Shown here one piece after another: positions 34,090-45,740 of a DNA stretch of 64,000 nt. Below the pieces are notes generated by a model. The model saw nothing but the letters and a program-made list of their open reading frames with translations. It was not told where the DNA came from and made no database searches. Every line of letters begins with the position of its first letter. The first letter of the stretch is position 1. A program made the translations under genes and the position numbers. The DNA comes from Congeria kusceri. Its lineage: Eukaryota; Mollusca; Bivalvia; Myida; Dreissenidae. The stretch covers positions 3,932,701 to 3,996,700 of the forward strand of contig CM051026.1 in assembly GCA_027627225.1 (NCBI GenBank), given 5' to 3'.

Positions 34090-35915
34090 CAACTTACCAG
34101 GAAGTGCTTAGTGAACAGAAATTTTCTGAATTCTAGATTGATTTCAGTTTTATGAACTATGAAGTTGGTTGTATTTGATATATACAATGTTCCTCTGTTA
34201 TTACAGAGTGTTGAAGGCTACACCTCAGATGTCGCCTGTACATGGGTTTGGAACTTTGAAGAACCGCTTTGTGATGAGTGCTTTGATGACTGCCAACTGC
34301 AGCCAAACTGCACCCAAGGTTTGTTGCATATGAAAACCTTTAGATGCGATAACTACCAGGGGATGCAAAATCTCATATTGCCTTACTCGTCTGTTTTTTG
34401 ACAAATGATTTTGCTGCTTGTCTGTAATGTACAGTATTTATCAGTAATTGTGGCAAGATGTCACTTGTCCGTACAGGCTCTGGGACAAGCTGGGCAATAC
34501 GGACAATTGATTGCGCAATCCCTGTTCCTATTACTGTGACCAAATTAAAAACCCAAAGTGGGATGATACTATTTCAGTCAGCATAATCAGGTTATCATTC
34601 ACTCTTTCACCTCATCACATGAATGATATCATGTCTTAAAATCACCTGACAGAGTGAGTAAAGGTTCAATGTATCACAGGACATCTGGGATCAACGTCTA
34701 CAATTTAATATCTTAAAAACGTTGGTGGTCAGATTATTGACGTAAATTGTTTATCACAAAGTTAGATATTGGTGATGTGGATTTAAACTAGTTTACTACG
34801 TCGCATACTAAATATTGCAGACTCTGGACTGTGATTGCCCATATATCTGCATGAAATGACCCTGTATGCCACCAGGCATGTGTAACAATAAAGGGCCAAT
34901 GCATGTTTTATAATGATGTTTCATTTTATTTCATTTATATTTTTGATTCAAATATTCAGTTTTGTCTAAATATAAACTGCATAGCACATCTGAGCCACAT
35001 GTTAATATTTTTTCCAGTGCTTTTTTCACCATTTTTGAAATATGACCTATACCCATGAAATTGGGAATTTTAGCATCAATTCACATAAAATTTGGAAAAG
35101 CATAATTGTTTGATTAATAAAATTTGAAGAATTATTGATAAAACTACATTTAAAAAAAGAATGGTCTGAACAAAAACAAATCAGTTAAATGGTTTTTAAA
35201 ACTTCAACAGTATTTTTTCTGCATTTAACACCTCTTATTTCCAAACATCTAAAAGTCAAACCATCAATTGGTAATTTTGGGACTGCATTATTTAGGAAAA
35301 ATGATACTTTTTGCCACTGGCAATATAATGGCTATAAATCCGCCGAAAATGCCCTGATTTCACACCAAAAAAATATCACTGCGAACATTTTGCAATAATT
35401 TGTAAAGCGGACATAAAGACAATGTTTGTGTGATCCACATTGGTTGGTGATAGGTATTACATGTGGTAAGACATTATAATGGTAACATTACAGCAATACG
35501 AAATAGAAAAGTTACCTATGAAAATGGTCATTTTGAATGACAGTATCATGCTATTTCAGTATAAATGTGTACCATTGTTGGGATGATTATCTTTCTATAT
35601 CTCTTCACGTGGTGACTGTCATATCAGTGAAATGGTGATGGAGACAGATACAGTTTGAAGTTGTTTGATTAGTTAATATGTTCTAAATTGTTTTCATTTT
35701 AGATACATAACTTGTGGTGCTCGACTAAAGTAGCTTAAGGCCTTTCCTAAAACTAGTTAATCTTGCCTGAACAGCCCTTTGTAATGTGCATATCTATAGA
35801 CCTATATTCTGGCCAATTCATCAACTTTGTACATTCACAATTCAGACGATTGTTCTGAGCAATAACAATCACAAAATACCAGCTGAAAGTGTTTCCATAT
35901 TTTATTGCTAATTAT
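34090..35915. repeat. Segmental duplication, copy B
   Basis: The more compact copy of 13040-17305. It keeps the exon, its splice sites, the downstream hairpin, AATAAAGGGCCA and the distal block from ATGAAAATGGTC to ACAAAATACCAGCTGAAAG. It lacks the 2.7 kb insertion of copy A. The match stops at TTTTATTGCTAA where a TATACCCCC-type element begins; copy A is likewise cut off about 20 bp later by the element at 17328. Confidence 0.85.
34207..34318 (+). CDS. Cysteine-rich exon, copy B (partial gene)
   Basis: The same 112-bp length, acceptor (TTATTACAG|AG) and donor (CAAG|GTTTGT) as 13158-13269. In the matching frame it encodes EGYTSDVACTWVWNFEE, then PLCDECFDDCQLQPNCTQ. The CDECFDDC core and the Cys before TW are conserved, and there is an extra Cys near the end. 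Of about 14 codon differences from copy A, only two are silent by my count. It is part of an unidentified gene, or a decaying duplicate. Confidence 0.4.
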
Positions 35916-36335
35916 ACCCCCCCAAAGTCATGATTGTTGCGGGGGGGGGGGGGGAGCGGCTATATAAGACTCAGTTTGTCCCGTCCCGCCCAGTCCCGTC
36001 GCATCCTGTCCAGTAAGACAGCATGTTACACTCATGAACCATGACTGTAGGTCAAAGGTCAAGATTATACTTTAAAGGCCAAACATCGAACGTGTCTTTT
36101 TGCTCCTCCGAACTTATATATAGGCAGTAAATGGTTCTTGTTTTTTAATCTCTTTACACTAATGATTGTCTCATTAAGTCAGCGTGTCTTTCATGAGTCA
36201 GGTCCATAGGGTAAAGTCAAGGCCCCATTTCAAGGTCAATGCAGGGTTCGGGAGCAGCCATCCATTTAATTGATATTTACAACTACTAATAATAATTTTG
36301 CCATGCCGGTAAAAGTCTCTTGGAGACCATTGTTT
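35916..36335. mobile_element. Dispersed element fragment, TATACCCCC family
   Basis: It starts ATTATACCCCCCCAAAGTC with a 15-base G run and GGCTATATAAGACTCAG, then GTCCCGTCC-type tracts and AAAGGTCAAG. The right end, near TCTCTTGGAGACCATTG, is uncertain. Confidence 0.5.
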
Positions 36336-36950
36336 TAGCTATATTATCAAAGAATTATTAACTACAATAATGAGGTTATTACGAAACGTTTGCTTTAAAG
36401 TGGCATGTTGTACGAAAATGCAGATAAATAATAAAAACAAGATATTCTATTAATCTACAGTATATTTTACAAGTAGCAAAAATGTATTGATGAAATGTTT
36501 TCCAGTAAGCACAAAATTGCTTCATTTTATTGCAAGCTTCACTATGCTACATGTATGTAAACGTTGTCAATGTTGTCCATGCCCGTTACGGTAAAATATG
36601 TACATTTAATTCATTCATTTTACTACAGCTACTACTAATATTGCAATGACCATGAAAGTGTCTCGGATGAACGCTGTTTATATATAATATAAAATCATTT
36701 GTCAATTGTTCCTGTAATCAAGACTATTATTTGTATCAGTGATTTATTTAATTTTCTGTCAATGAACTTTTATTTTCAAATGCTATTGTCAATTCCCATC
36801 AATATGTCCCTTTAACTGTTTACATTTGCAAACCGTAACTGGTGTCGAAATTGAAAAAAGGAGATTGTAAGTACAGTTATATTTCAAAAATGTACAGCGT
36901 GACTTGTGATAATGATAAAAGTCGTATCACTGTAACCTCATGCTGTATGT
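36336..36950. other. Intergenic, nothing recognised
   Basis: AT-rich unique-looking sequence between the TATACCCCC fragment and the transposon at 36951. Confidence 0.4.
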
Positions 36951-37177
36951 ACGAAAGCCCGGTGGGGACGTCAAACTTTCACAGTTCACAGTTCATAGTT
37001 CACACTTCACAATACAGTATACTATATAGCATAATATAGTTCACATTTCGTACTTTACACTTCATAGTTCGCACTTCATAATTCATAGTTCTTACTTCAT
37101 ACTTCATAGTTCGCACTTCATACTTCATAGTTTACACTTCAAAAATCATACTTCGCTCTTCATACTTCATAGTTAAC

Positions 37178-37222
37178 ACTCCACTGCAGTCGCAGGTTTG
37201 AGTCCCAGCAATCACAAGTTTT
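37178..37222 (+). repeat. Partial tRNA-SINE (B-box fragment)
   Basis: CTGCAGTCGCAGGTTTGAGT then CCCAGCAATCACAAG resembles the B-box part of the tRNA-like sequence at 16470-16545 (GCAGTCGTAGGTTCGAGTCC). It is followed by a T run. Confidence 0.4.
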
Positions 37223-37226
37223 TTTT

Positions 37227-37760
37227 TTATGACCCCACTTTAGAGGGGGGCGGGGGCATATAGATTTGCCCATGTGTGTCTGTCCGTCTGTTGCGTGTTA
37301 CTCAAAAGGTATAACTGCTACAGTGATGAAACTTTATAAGCATATTCATCTGCCTCTGGGCTTGTTTAACTGGGTATTTGGTGAATTTTTTGCTGACATC
37401 AGCAGAGTTATGGCCCTTTTTGAGCAAAAATGACATTTTTGGACTTGTATCGTGTATAAGTATTATTGATAGAGTTATGGAACTTTATAAACATATTATT
37501 CAGTATGTGATTTTGTGCACCTGGGTATTATGGTCCGCTCTTTTTTCCACCATCAGTATAGTTAAGACCATTTTTTTTAGCAAAATATGACAGTTTTGGA
37601 TTTGTGTCGCGTGTAACTCAAAAAGTATAACTGCTACACTGATGAAACTTTATAAACAAATTAATCAGCATGTGAAATTGTGCACCTCGGTTTTTGGTGC
37701 ATTTTTTCCGACATCAGCAGAGTTTTGTCACAACCAGAAGAATATGGGAACATCCGTGTC
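37227..37760. mobile_element. Dispersed element fragment nested in the DDE transposon
   Basis: GAGGGGGGCGGGGGCATATA, then CTGTCCGTCTGTTG opens it. Units of about 170-190 bp carry GTGTAACTCAAAAAGTATAA, CTGCTACACTGATGAAACTT and CATCAGCAGAGTTATGG. It belongs to the same general class as the TATACCCCC elements and has no coding frame. Confidence 0.55.
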
Positions 37761-38328
37761 CTATGGACTCATGTCTATTTTTTTTTTCGAGATATAATAT
37801 CTATTTCGGTTAGTGGAACAGCTTTTGTTTTTGCAGTAAAGGCATCAAATGGTATCTATTTTTCAAAAAAGCGAAAATCTGTGAACCAGGCTGTTTAAAC
37901 AGAGTCGATTACTATAATTTTGTGGCAAGATAATGGTTTTGTACGTAATTTTTGTGACCATCATCGTAATTATAATTACAATATACATGTATTATAGGGG
38001 TGCCGTATAATCAAAACACAAACATATTAAATTTCCATAATTCACGGCACAAGCCTAAACAATGGATAACACAAAGCGTCCTCGGTTTCAATTTGGTTTG
38101 ATTTTGTCTGCAAAAGAAACAGGTGGCAAAATGTTTTGATGTTTATTATAAACAAAAAACCTTTTGCAACACTTTTATTCTTTATTCTTTATGTTTCAAT
38201 AATATTAATCACCTTCAAAACAAACCATCTATAAACACACTTTGTAGTAACGATAAATGTGATTTGTTTCATACGTTTCTGGAACCTTTCAATATGTATT
38301 AGAAATACTGAAATTAATATGAAGTTTA

Positions 38329-39215
38329 TTATTTGGTCCAACAACTGAAATTATAAAGTGGAAATTTGTCGAAAGCATCCTCTGCATTTTCAAGTTCTTT
38401 GTTGGTTTGTGAACTGATCAACCTAAACAGATGATTAAAATCACAAAAGCATCCACAATTATTTACTTTGGGGGTATATCGATCCACGCAAATATTATTT
38501 TTCTCTGAAGAAATTTTATAATAATAACTAGAAGTGCTGTATAATTCAGGCATGTTGAACATTACTTCTGATTTTCCAAATGGACCATCTTGTCTGTTTC
38601 CCGATGAAATGTTGTTCATATTTCACGTAGTTAAATGTTGTTCATATTTCACGTAGTTAAATGTTGTTCATATTTCACTCGGTAGTTAATCGTTTAAGCT
38701 CACAACTCATGACAGACATAAAGCAAAACAGCAAACATTGTGAATGAAACTGCGAATGTACGGATTTCCATCGTTGTACAAACTAGAGTCTTGCTTGTCT
38801 TTGAAGTGGTTTATCCAAAAAGTCGACACTACCTTTGTAGTATACTTCATAAAAATTCAATTCTTTGATTTGATGAAATTTTATTCATGATAAATCTTTT
38901 ATCTGCAGAATGATCATCTGCATTTCTTAGTCTAAAATATATTTGCAGCTGCCCAACTGTGTTATTTTCTGTTTCACGATCACTCCGAACAACAGTCAGG
39001 ACGATCTCGCCATTATTCTTCACAGCTTCTAAAAATTTCCTAGCTATTAATGTAGGATCAAGTTGCTTTTTTCTAGTTTAAGATACAATATTTGTCTGCT
39101 AAAACGATCTATTCCTACATGAATAGCAAAACCAAAAGGATTTAGTTTGTCATTACCTTCAATATGCCAAACAAAATTAGGTCAAGGGCAGGATTACTCT
39201 CGGCATAATGGTCGT
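38329..39215 (-). pseudogene. Integrase-core (rve-type DDE) transposase pseudogene
   Basis: Read on the minus strand, the segment starts NFVWHIEGNDKLNPFGF near 39210 and continues AIHVGIDRFSRQILYL, giving the first catalytic Asp. After a frameshift near 39063 it reads DPTLIARKFLEAVKNNGEI, then VVRSDRETENNTVGQLQ with the second Asp and SSNQRIE with the Glu, and then stops. The frame at 38329-38619 (PFGKSEVMFNMPELYSTSSY) fits the C-terminal end of these proteins. The WHI(D/E)GNDKL...FGFAIHG.ID.FSR and TENV..LQ patterns are known to me from integrase-core proteins common in fish, corals and molluscs. Frameshifts, stops and small tandem insertions make it non-functional. Confidence 0.75.
38612..38690. 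repeat. Three-copy 26-bp tandem repeat
   Basis: GTTGTTCATATTTCACGTAG plus TTAAAT recurs twice, with a third diverged copy (TTTCACTCGGTAGTTAA). It lies within the integrase pseudogene region. Confidence 0.75.
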
Positions 39216-39324
39216 CGCTTCTTTCTTCTTCCCATTCCATATTTGTCTCACCCTAAGTCCATATTTCAGTTTTTCTTTTCCACATAGTTTTGTAACCAAC
39301 ACACTTCCCAAAATGTAGACGTGG

Positions 39325-39420
39325 GCCAGCCGCAATAGCAGCATGAAAACCAGTGAGCCAGCCGCAATAGCAGCATTAAAACCAGTGAGCCAGCCGCAAT
39401 AGCAGCATTAAAACCAGTGA
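39325..39420. repeat. Three-copy 32-bp tandem repeat
   Basis: GCCAGCCGCAATAGCAGCAT followed by TAAAACCAGTGA occurs three times (the first copy has GAAAA). It lies upstream of the integrase pseudogene on its own strand. Confidence 0.85.
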
Positions 39421-40036
39421 AAATCGCAACCTGAAATGATATATATACCAGTTATTTTTTACATTAATAATATAATTTGGCAGCCTGCCAGTTGATAAAA
39501 ATAATGTTAAAATTGTGATCCATTGTCTGTACAGTAAGTACTGTCTAAGCAAGATCTACATTTATTGGCTATCTGATATTGAACGATTGTGCGAACTCCT
39601 GTAATATTTTAATTGATATGTTTGCAATTTTATGAACTATTGACAACATAAACGTTTTACATTAGAGTTACTAGATGATGTTCTTTCTATAATGAAACCA
39701 ATTAAGTGTGAATTATGAAATGTGAACGATGAATTGTAAAGTATGAAATGTGAATCATGAAAAGTGAACTATGAATCGTGAATCATGAAGTGTGAGCAAC
39801 AAAGTGTGAACTATGAAGTGTGAATCGTGAAGTGTGAAGTTTGAATCGTGAAGTGTGAAGTCACCACTGGGCTTTCGTATGTATGTGAACAGTACACTAA
39901 GGTTGCTGCAGTGTTGGTTGAGTGACACTTTGTTTTCTGTGCTATGACTTGGCCGTGAGCCAGGTCAGCAGGTTAAGATTCAGGGTCACATTTAGAGGTC
40001 AAATGTCAAACTAAAAAATTCAAGTATAATAACAAC

Positions 40037-40150
40037 AAAGTATTTAGAAAAAAAAAGAAAAGAACAAAAAATTCAGTGCCACTGGGGTTCAAACCGGGAC
40101 CTCCAGATTAAAAGGCTATCGCCTTAATCACTCGGCCTTTTAACTCGTAT
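40037..40150 (-). repeat. tRNA-derived SINE, minus strand
   Basis: On the minus strand GGCCGAGTGATTAAGGCG (A-box region), an anticodon-like loop CCTTTTAATCTGG and GGTCCCGGTTTGAACCCC (B box) follow one another at tRNA spacing. A poly(A)-like tail corresponds to the AAAAAAAAAGAAAAGAAC run at about 40050 on the + strand. The acceptor stem does not pair, so this is a SINE or tRNA relic rather than a functional tRNA. Confidence 0.6.
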
Positions 40151-41964
40151 ATTTCACCCTGCATTATTTACTTTACGTAAGTGTTCCGTGTGATGTCAAC
40201 AGTTTCAACGAAAACAACAGAAACACTTCACATTATTCCATCATTTAGCATTCCAAATGCTTTATAATTTTATTGATTTCAACTGATGATTACTCATAAA
40301 CGAAACTGTGTTTACAGAATATTTCAAGGCCCCTAGTGTTATTTTGCTCCCTTGTGTACACTGTTCTTTTATTTTTGGAATCGGTGACAAAAGTTGAACA
40401 ATTGCAAATTTGTCAATCTGCGAAAAGGTCCCTTTAAGATGGTTTGTCTTGAACATGAACAAGGTCGGTAGGTCAAAGTAACTCAGAGGTCAAAGGTCAA
40501 AATCGGCTAAAATTCTGATTGTCCAGGTCCCATATTCACCAGTCCATTAAGAATAAAGAACGGACTTAGAATCTAGAAATAACGTGTGCGTTCGCAAATA
40601 TGCCGGGTACCAATGTTGTTTATATCATGAAAAATCATGCTAAATAAAGAATGCGATAATTTTAGTGTTCATGAAAACCAAGTAAAATTCAAACTAACAG
40701 CCTCTTTAGACCAGAACTGTTTTAAGAACATTCTTTATTCTTAAGTCTGATAATTGGTTGATGAATACAGGCCCAGGATTTCAATTAGCCATGGAAAGAG
40801 GGCTGTTAAAATTATCTGGCAGAATGGTTTGCCCCAGTGAGTCTTGTGCATGAACCAGGTCGGTTCCTGAAAGGTCAAGGTCACACTAAGAGGTAATTTG
40901 CACTTTCAAGGATTTTAAAAAACTTGACACAAATGCTTGCTCCGATCAGTTGGTTTGTCGCGTGCATGTTTTTGTTTGCGCCCCAAAGATTTTGTGGGGA
41001 GTATATAGCTGCTGCTTTGTCTGTCCATTACTCCATCAATCACTCTGTCATTCCATCATTCCATCACAAATCTACTTGCTCATCGATGGAGAGATTTTAA
41101 AAATGATATTTTTGTTTGATATTTGTAGTTCATGTGTAATAACAAACATTTATAAGACCCTGAAAGCAACTTTAAGGCTATAATTCTCGTAACATTATCT
41201 TAGTGTCTCCTTACTGGATTTTAATTTACCTCAAAACACTCCTATCTTAAGAGACCTCGTAAACTGTACCTTAAGTTACGTGCACAAAATCGGCCTCATT
41301 GTAATATCGTAAGTTCCGTTTGGAAGCAGGTCGGATGCATATAAAGTCAATTATATTCATAGTTATGCTTTTATTCTTATGCTGTAATAAAATCATTCAC
41401 AATTTGGTTTATTGTATTTTGTCATTTAGATTATTCATTTAATTTAGTATGTATTTGACCTATATTTAAATACTGAATCAATGAAAGTCAAGTATCAAAT
41501 TCTCTGATTTTACTTTATATTCCAAAACTAAAGTGTGTATGTACGATCTTTCCTTTCATTTTTTTTCTTCAAAATAAGCAGATGAAACTTGCAATATAAC
41601 TTGAAAGAAGACAGATTAACATATATCATTTGAAGGAAACCCAGACATATCGACAAAATCAATAAATACATGTGTCGACTTTGGAATGCTTATTAGTGCT
41701 TTGTACCCTGAAACCACTGTCAAGTCAATGTGTAGACATGTATTGGAGTTTTGGGCTGTACAGCCGTAAATTACTTTGTAATTAAACAGTAGTCAATTAT
41801 ACCATTTACATCAATGGTTGTTATTAACTTTTATTCTATTTTAAATCATAGTATATGGTTATTACCTTTATCGGATTGTTTTAATTTATATCACTATGTC
41901 TGTTGTTAGATCGTACATACACTGTTTAATGTGTAACATTACATTTATTACTTCACTAGACAAA
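40151..41964. other. Intergenic with dispersed-element scraps
   Basis: AGAGGTCAAAGGTCAAAATC near 40480 and GAAAGGTCAAGGTCACACTA near 40880 are pieces of the molluscan unit repeats. CAAAGATTTTGTGGGGAGTA then TATAGCTGCTG at 40984-41015 is a fragment of a TATACCCCC-type end. The rest is AT-rich without a supported gene. Confidence 0.45.
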
Positions 41965-42321
41965 GTGGCCACCGACTCTGGAAAACAAGGAAAAGGTGTG
42001 AAAAAAAATCCCTGCAGGGAAAAATCAGGGAATTTGAAATTTGGAAAGTGAGGGAAAATTCAGGGAATTTGACAAAAAGTGTTATAACAAATCCAAGATG
42101 AAGTAGTGAAATCTATAGTTTAATAAATATTTTAACAACAAACTAGTAAAAATTATCATATTTGTTTAAAATAAGGAGTTAACCATAGTAAAAATATGTA
42201 CGCTGTCACCACTTTGCTCTAATTGTACCGGTAATTTGACAATAAATGTCATGGAAAATCAAATTCCTTTCAGGGAAGAATCGGGGTAAATGTCAGGGCA
42301 TTTCAGTGTTAACCCTGCTAG
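41965..42321. mobile_element. Dispersed CAGGGAATTTGA repeat
   Basis: GTGGCCACCGACTCTGGAAA at the left, AAAAATCAGGGAATTTGAAA and AAAATTCAGGGAATTTGACA inside, and TGTCAGGGCATTTCAGTG then TTAACCCTGC at the right. A scrap (AGTCAGGGAACATTCAGCGA) recurs near 44874. It is non-coding and resembles a non-autonomous DNA transposon. The ends are approximate. Confidence 0.4.
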
Positions 42322-42665
42322 ATTATGATACTTCAACGTGAACCGAAATAAGTTAAAAATGAGTTAATGTGAAAGACAATTAACTTTTATTACTAAAAAG
42401 AACGGCTTTTTCATCATTTTATGTCTATGTTAATCATATGTAAGGCGTTTAAACTTGATTAACATACATACATCAACGAGAAATCATCGTGGTATGATTA
42501 ACTGAATGTTTCGAGATAGAACAAGCACCCTGGATTATATGCATGACCCATTATTAACCATCAAGTATTGTCTAGATAGAAAAACTGTTTAACATTAAAT
42601 ATGTCAATTTTTTTTTTATTTGATGATTAATTAACGATACCTACTTTTCGAAATCACTCGCTTAT

Positions 42666-43129
42666 GCCTGGTTTACATTTGCCCCTGTGGCCATACGATA
42701 AATTCGTCTACAATTTTCCATACAATTTTTAGGCATCGTAGGTGGCTATGCATTATAGCGTCTTTGCTTACATTGTATACAATCTCCGTGTGATATTTGT
42801 ATAGACTTTCGGGCACAGGTGAGGGCACTTCTCTACAGAGACCGCATATAGGTCGCAATATGGTTCTACGGAAATCATGGGATTTGCGTACGGCTGTCGT
42901 GTGGTCTCCACAAGCTTCTCACTGAAATCATTCGGTGCCACTAAACATATGTTTATGGGCTACGGGCTTACGATTTTTAAAAAATGTGAATAACTTTCAG
43001 TGAAACAAAATCGTAGAAGCTACGTCGCCCATAAAATCGCACAGCTCCCTCAAGGCGGCTGCATGAATTTGGAGTAACGGGCAGTTTACAGACGCCATAG
43101 ACGTTTCTTAGTCTAAATGTAAACTAGGC
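42666..43129. mobile_element. Harbinger-like MITE
   Basis: Inverted ends GCCTGGTTTACATTT (42666) and AAATGTAAACTAGGC (ending 43129) are flanked by TTAT/TTA on both sides, consistent with the 3-bp TWA duplications of PIF/Harbinger elements. It is GC-richer than its surroundings and has no transposase frame. Confidence 0.65.
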
Positions 43130-43409
43130 TTATACCTCGACTACAAAGACATGAAATGTTCGCACAGCGTCTGTGCATTTTTTGGTCGACCGCAAAAGCG
43201 CCGCTAACATACGGTCATGCGGTAAACATGCGGGAGTCCAAAGTTTTACCTACAAATTTGCCTACCGCACCATACATTGTGCACCACCAGTGGTGAGCGA
43301 TAGCTATGTGTTGACCTTGCGTTAATATTAAAAGTATTTAACACAAGGTCGCTGTACGATAGTTGCATGTCTAGTGTACGACTCACGAGTGCACAGCAGA
43401 CGTGTTGTG

Positions 43410-43593
43410 GTGGCAGATCTGTGGTCTAGTGGTAAGGCACTAGCTTCATAACTAGTGTACAAGGTGCTTCACACTGGGTTCCGCTGTATCTTGCATTATG
43501 CCCCGTAACCCAACTAACAAGTCTTCTAGGGGTGATAGCCATATGGGAGAGAATCCCGGTGCACTCTATAAAATGTACTACACACCACACACA
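43410..43593 (+). mobile_element. tRNA-derived SINE with 13-bp target duplication
   Basis: CAGACGTGTTGTG occurs at 43397-43409 and again at 43594-43606, directly flanking a 184-bp body. The body starts with a tRNA-like head (TGTGGTCTAGTGGTAAGGC as the A box, anticodon-like arm ACTAG-CTTCATAA-CTAGT, weak B box GGGTTCCGC) and ends in a CACACACA-type tail. The perfect duplication indicates a fairly recent insertion. Confidence 0.88.
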
Positions 43594-43606
43594 CAGACGT
43601 GTTGTG

Positions 43607-44987
43607 AGCGTCTTAGCTAACGCCGCTCACTGCCACCCCTTTAAATCCGCAAATGTTTTGTATGGTATGACTGTGTCTGCTATGCAATGAACGTTTAGTT
43701 TATCAAGTTCAGTCGCATATAATTTGTTTATGATATTAGTACTTAAAACCGCCAGTTAATGTGACCTAAATGTGAAATTTATAACGTGATAGTAATATGT
43801 ATTTGTGAGCATAAGAAAAAATGCTTCTTTTAAAAATAAAATGAAACGATTTATTCGTCGTTTTATGCATGTTTCCTTAGGCATGTTTCCTTAGGCCAGT
43901 TACAGACATGACTGTCCTGGGAGGCACAAGCCAGAGGGGGTCTTTTCAATTGTGCGTTTATCCGTATTTTAATTCATTTATTCATTTCTCATTCATTCAT
44001 TGTGATCATAGAAAATAGATATTTTCACTCGTGGCTACGCCACTCGTGAAAATATCCTTTTCTATGAACACTTATGAAATAAAATACGATCTTACACAGA
44101 AATAAAAAAATATTCTCTATATTACATTTTATTCTAAAATGGGGTTTCACTTTAATTAGTTTGTGTAACTGTAGATTAACACCCCAGGCCTGTTATTAAA
44201 AGTCAGTTGTTTCTATTGTGCCTATACATATTTCATACCCAAGCTACGCCCCAGAGACTGATACTTGTTCTCAGAACACCATACTAATATAATATTCCAT
44301 TTATTATATACCTTTTCGGCATATTATTCATAAACAAGAAATGTCTTTAAAAAAGACAATCGGCGTTGAAATTAACATAGAGATGTCATTAAAAAATTAC
44401 CTAAACAGACAGCCAAGATGATCGGTTACGTGACTTCTCAGACCCCAGATTTTTTGGTCCCCACCAATATTAGGAGACTTACTGGACCCAGATTTTTAGG
44501 ACACTATAAGGAAACTTCTCAGACCCAAAAGTTAATTTGAGAAAAATTTATTAATTTAAAAATTAAATAAAATTATCATTAATATTTATGCTGTGAATAA
44601 ACCAATCATGCAACTCCATGTTTCCGCCAGTGGTATATGAATAACCAACATAAATTAGGTTAACATAGTTGTAATCTGAATTTGTCAAGCCAATTTAACA
44701 AATTAACAATGTAAGAAATAATTTCGGGAAAGAATTACAATTAGTATATATCAGACGAGTCTATATAGTTATTTATTGTACCGGTAATATACCATTCATG
44801 TTAGTTATCTAATATAATAACGATTTGAAGTCAAATAAGCATTTATACTGTGAATCCCAATAAAAAGCAATAGTCAGGGAACATTCAGCGAATTTTGAAA
44901 TGTTAAGACTTTATTTTTGATAACGCAACCATAAAAAATCATTAGACTATGACGATTTTAAATAATATCAGTAGAAATATGATATTT
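43607..44987. other. Intergenic with a hairpin and repeat scraps
   Basis: It contains the hairpin at 44008-44065 and GACTTCTCAGACCCCAGATT, with AACTTCTCAGACCCAAAAG, at 44428-44532, which look like a short internal duplication. No exon is supported. Confidence 0.45.
44008..44065. repeat. Palindromic hairpin (CACTCGTGGC-TAC-GCCACTCGTG)
   Basis: Arms ATAGAAAATAGATATTTTCA and TGAAAATATCCTTTTCTAT surround CTCGTGGCTACGCCACTCG. The match is nearly perfect over 58 bp. I recall the same core as dispersed in marine invertebrate genomes; here it stands alone. Confidence 0.7.
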
Positions 44988-45740
44988 CAGGGATTCCTGT
45001 GTATAATTAGTATTGCAAATTGTGTATTCACGCTACGCAAATAACAATTCGACATATTCCGAATCTTCTTTTATAATTATAAATAATTGTTTATAAATCG
45101 TAACCACAATTTTAATTCAAATTAACTGTTAGTTTATAAATATAAAATCCCCATTTATTGACATTTTTAGGTTTATGATTCTCTGAACGCTATTATTGAT
45201 GCATGTACGAGTATATTAACACAGCTATACAGCGTTTGCTAGCTACGCGCCCTATTTTTAGAATGACACTACTGTTTCTGGAATGTGATGAACTCACTAG
45301 AATCAATGGGCTACATGGAACAGCAACACTGTGAATGAGATTTATGAATGGGAACATTGCACAATTGCTGTTTATAGAGCGTACCGCCTATATAAATGTA
45401 GGCTAAACAAAATAGTTATTTTGTTACATGAATGAATATAGCATTCTATTTATGGCATACAATGTGAAAATACGTTCATAATTAGTCTCAGTTCTAAAGT
45501 ATATGTTGAAGATATGTTTATAACTTCATGTTAACCGCTTATGTAAACAATTATGTAAATTTTTAATCCCGAAAAGTATGCAACAGTTATTGGTAAACGT
45601 TAAACCATTGTTTGAAGTTTGCATTCCCTTGAATTAGAAAATTTGCCCAATTCTATAGGCATTCAATTTTCCCGCTGCATAATTATCGCAAGAAAATCTG
45701 GTTTAAAAGTGATCTTGGACAGCTACGCCGAAAAAAGAAT
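44988..45740 (+). repeat. Long inverted repeat, left arm
   Basis: Inverted partner of 48770-49523. Shared words, in order, are CAGGGATTCCTGTGTATA (outer), AATTCGACATATTCCG, TTGATGCATGTA, CAGCTATACA, CGCGCCCTATTTTTAG, AACAAAATAGT, TATATGTTGAAGATATGTTT, CCGCTTATGTAAACAATTAT, GTTTGAAGTTTGCATTCCCT and TTTTCCCGCTGCATAATTAT, ending near ACAGCTACGCC. Confidence 0.85.

Larger units (their letters stand above)
36951..39878 (-). mobile_element. Decayed DDE-integrase transposon with minisatellite-like inverted ends
   Basis: The left end ACGAAAGCCCGGTGGGGAC (36951) and right end, read inverted from 39878, ACGAAAGCCCAGTGGTGAC form inverted repeats. Just inside, the left arm (to about 37180) is a string of TTCACACTTCATAGTTC-type words and the right arm (39705-39860) the inverse, GAAGTGTGAACTATGAA. 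ATGT lies directly outside each end, a possible 4-bp target duplication. The minus-strand integrase pseudogene at 38329-39215 lies inside. Later insertions and small tandem repeats interrupt the body. The superfamily is not assigned. Confidence 0.65.

Noticed and set aside
40083..40145. Functional tRNA gene on the minus strand
   Set aside because: A and B boxes are present, but the acceptor stem and most of the T stem do not pair, and an A-rich tail follows, so a SINE fits better.
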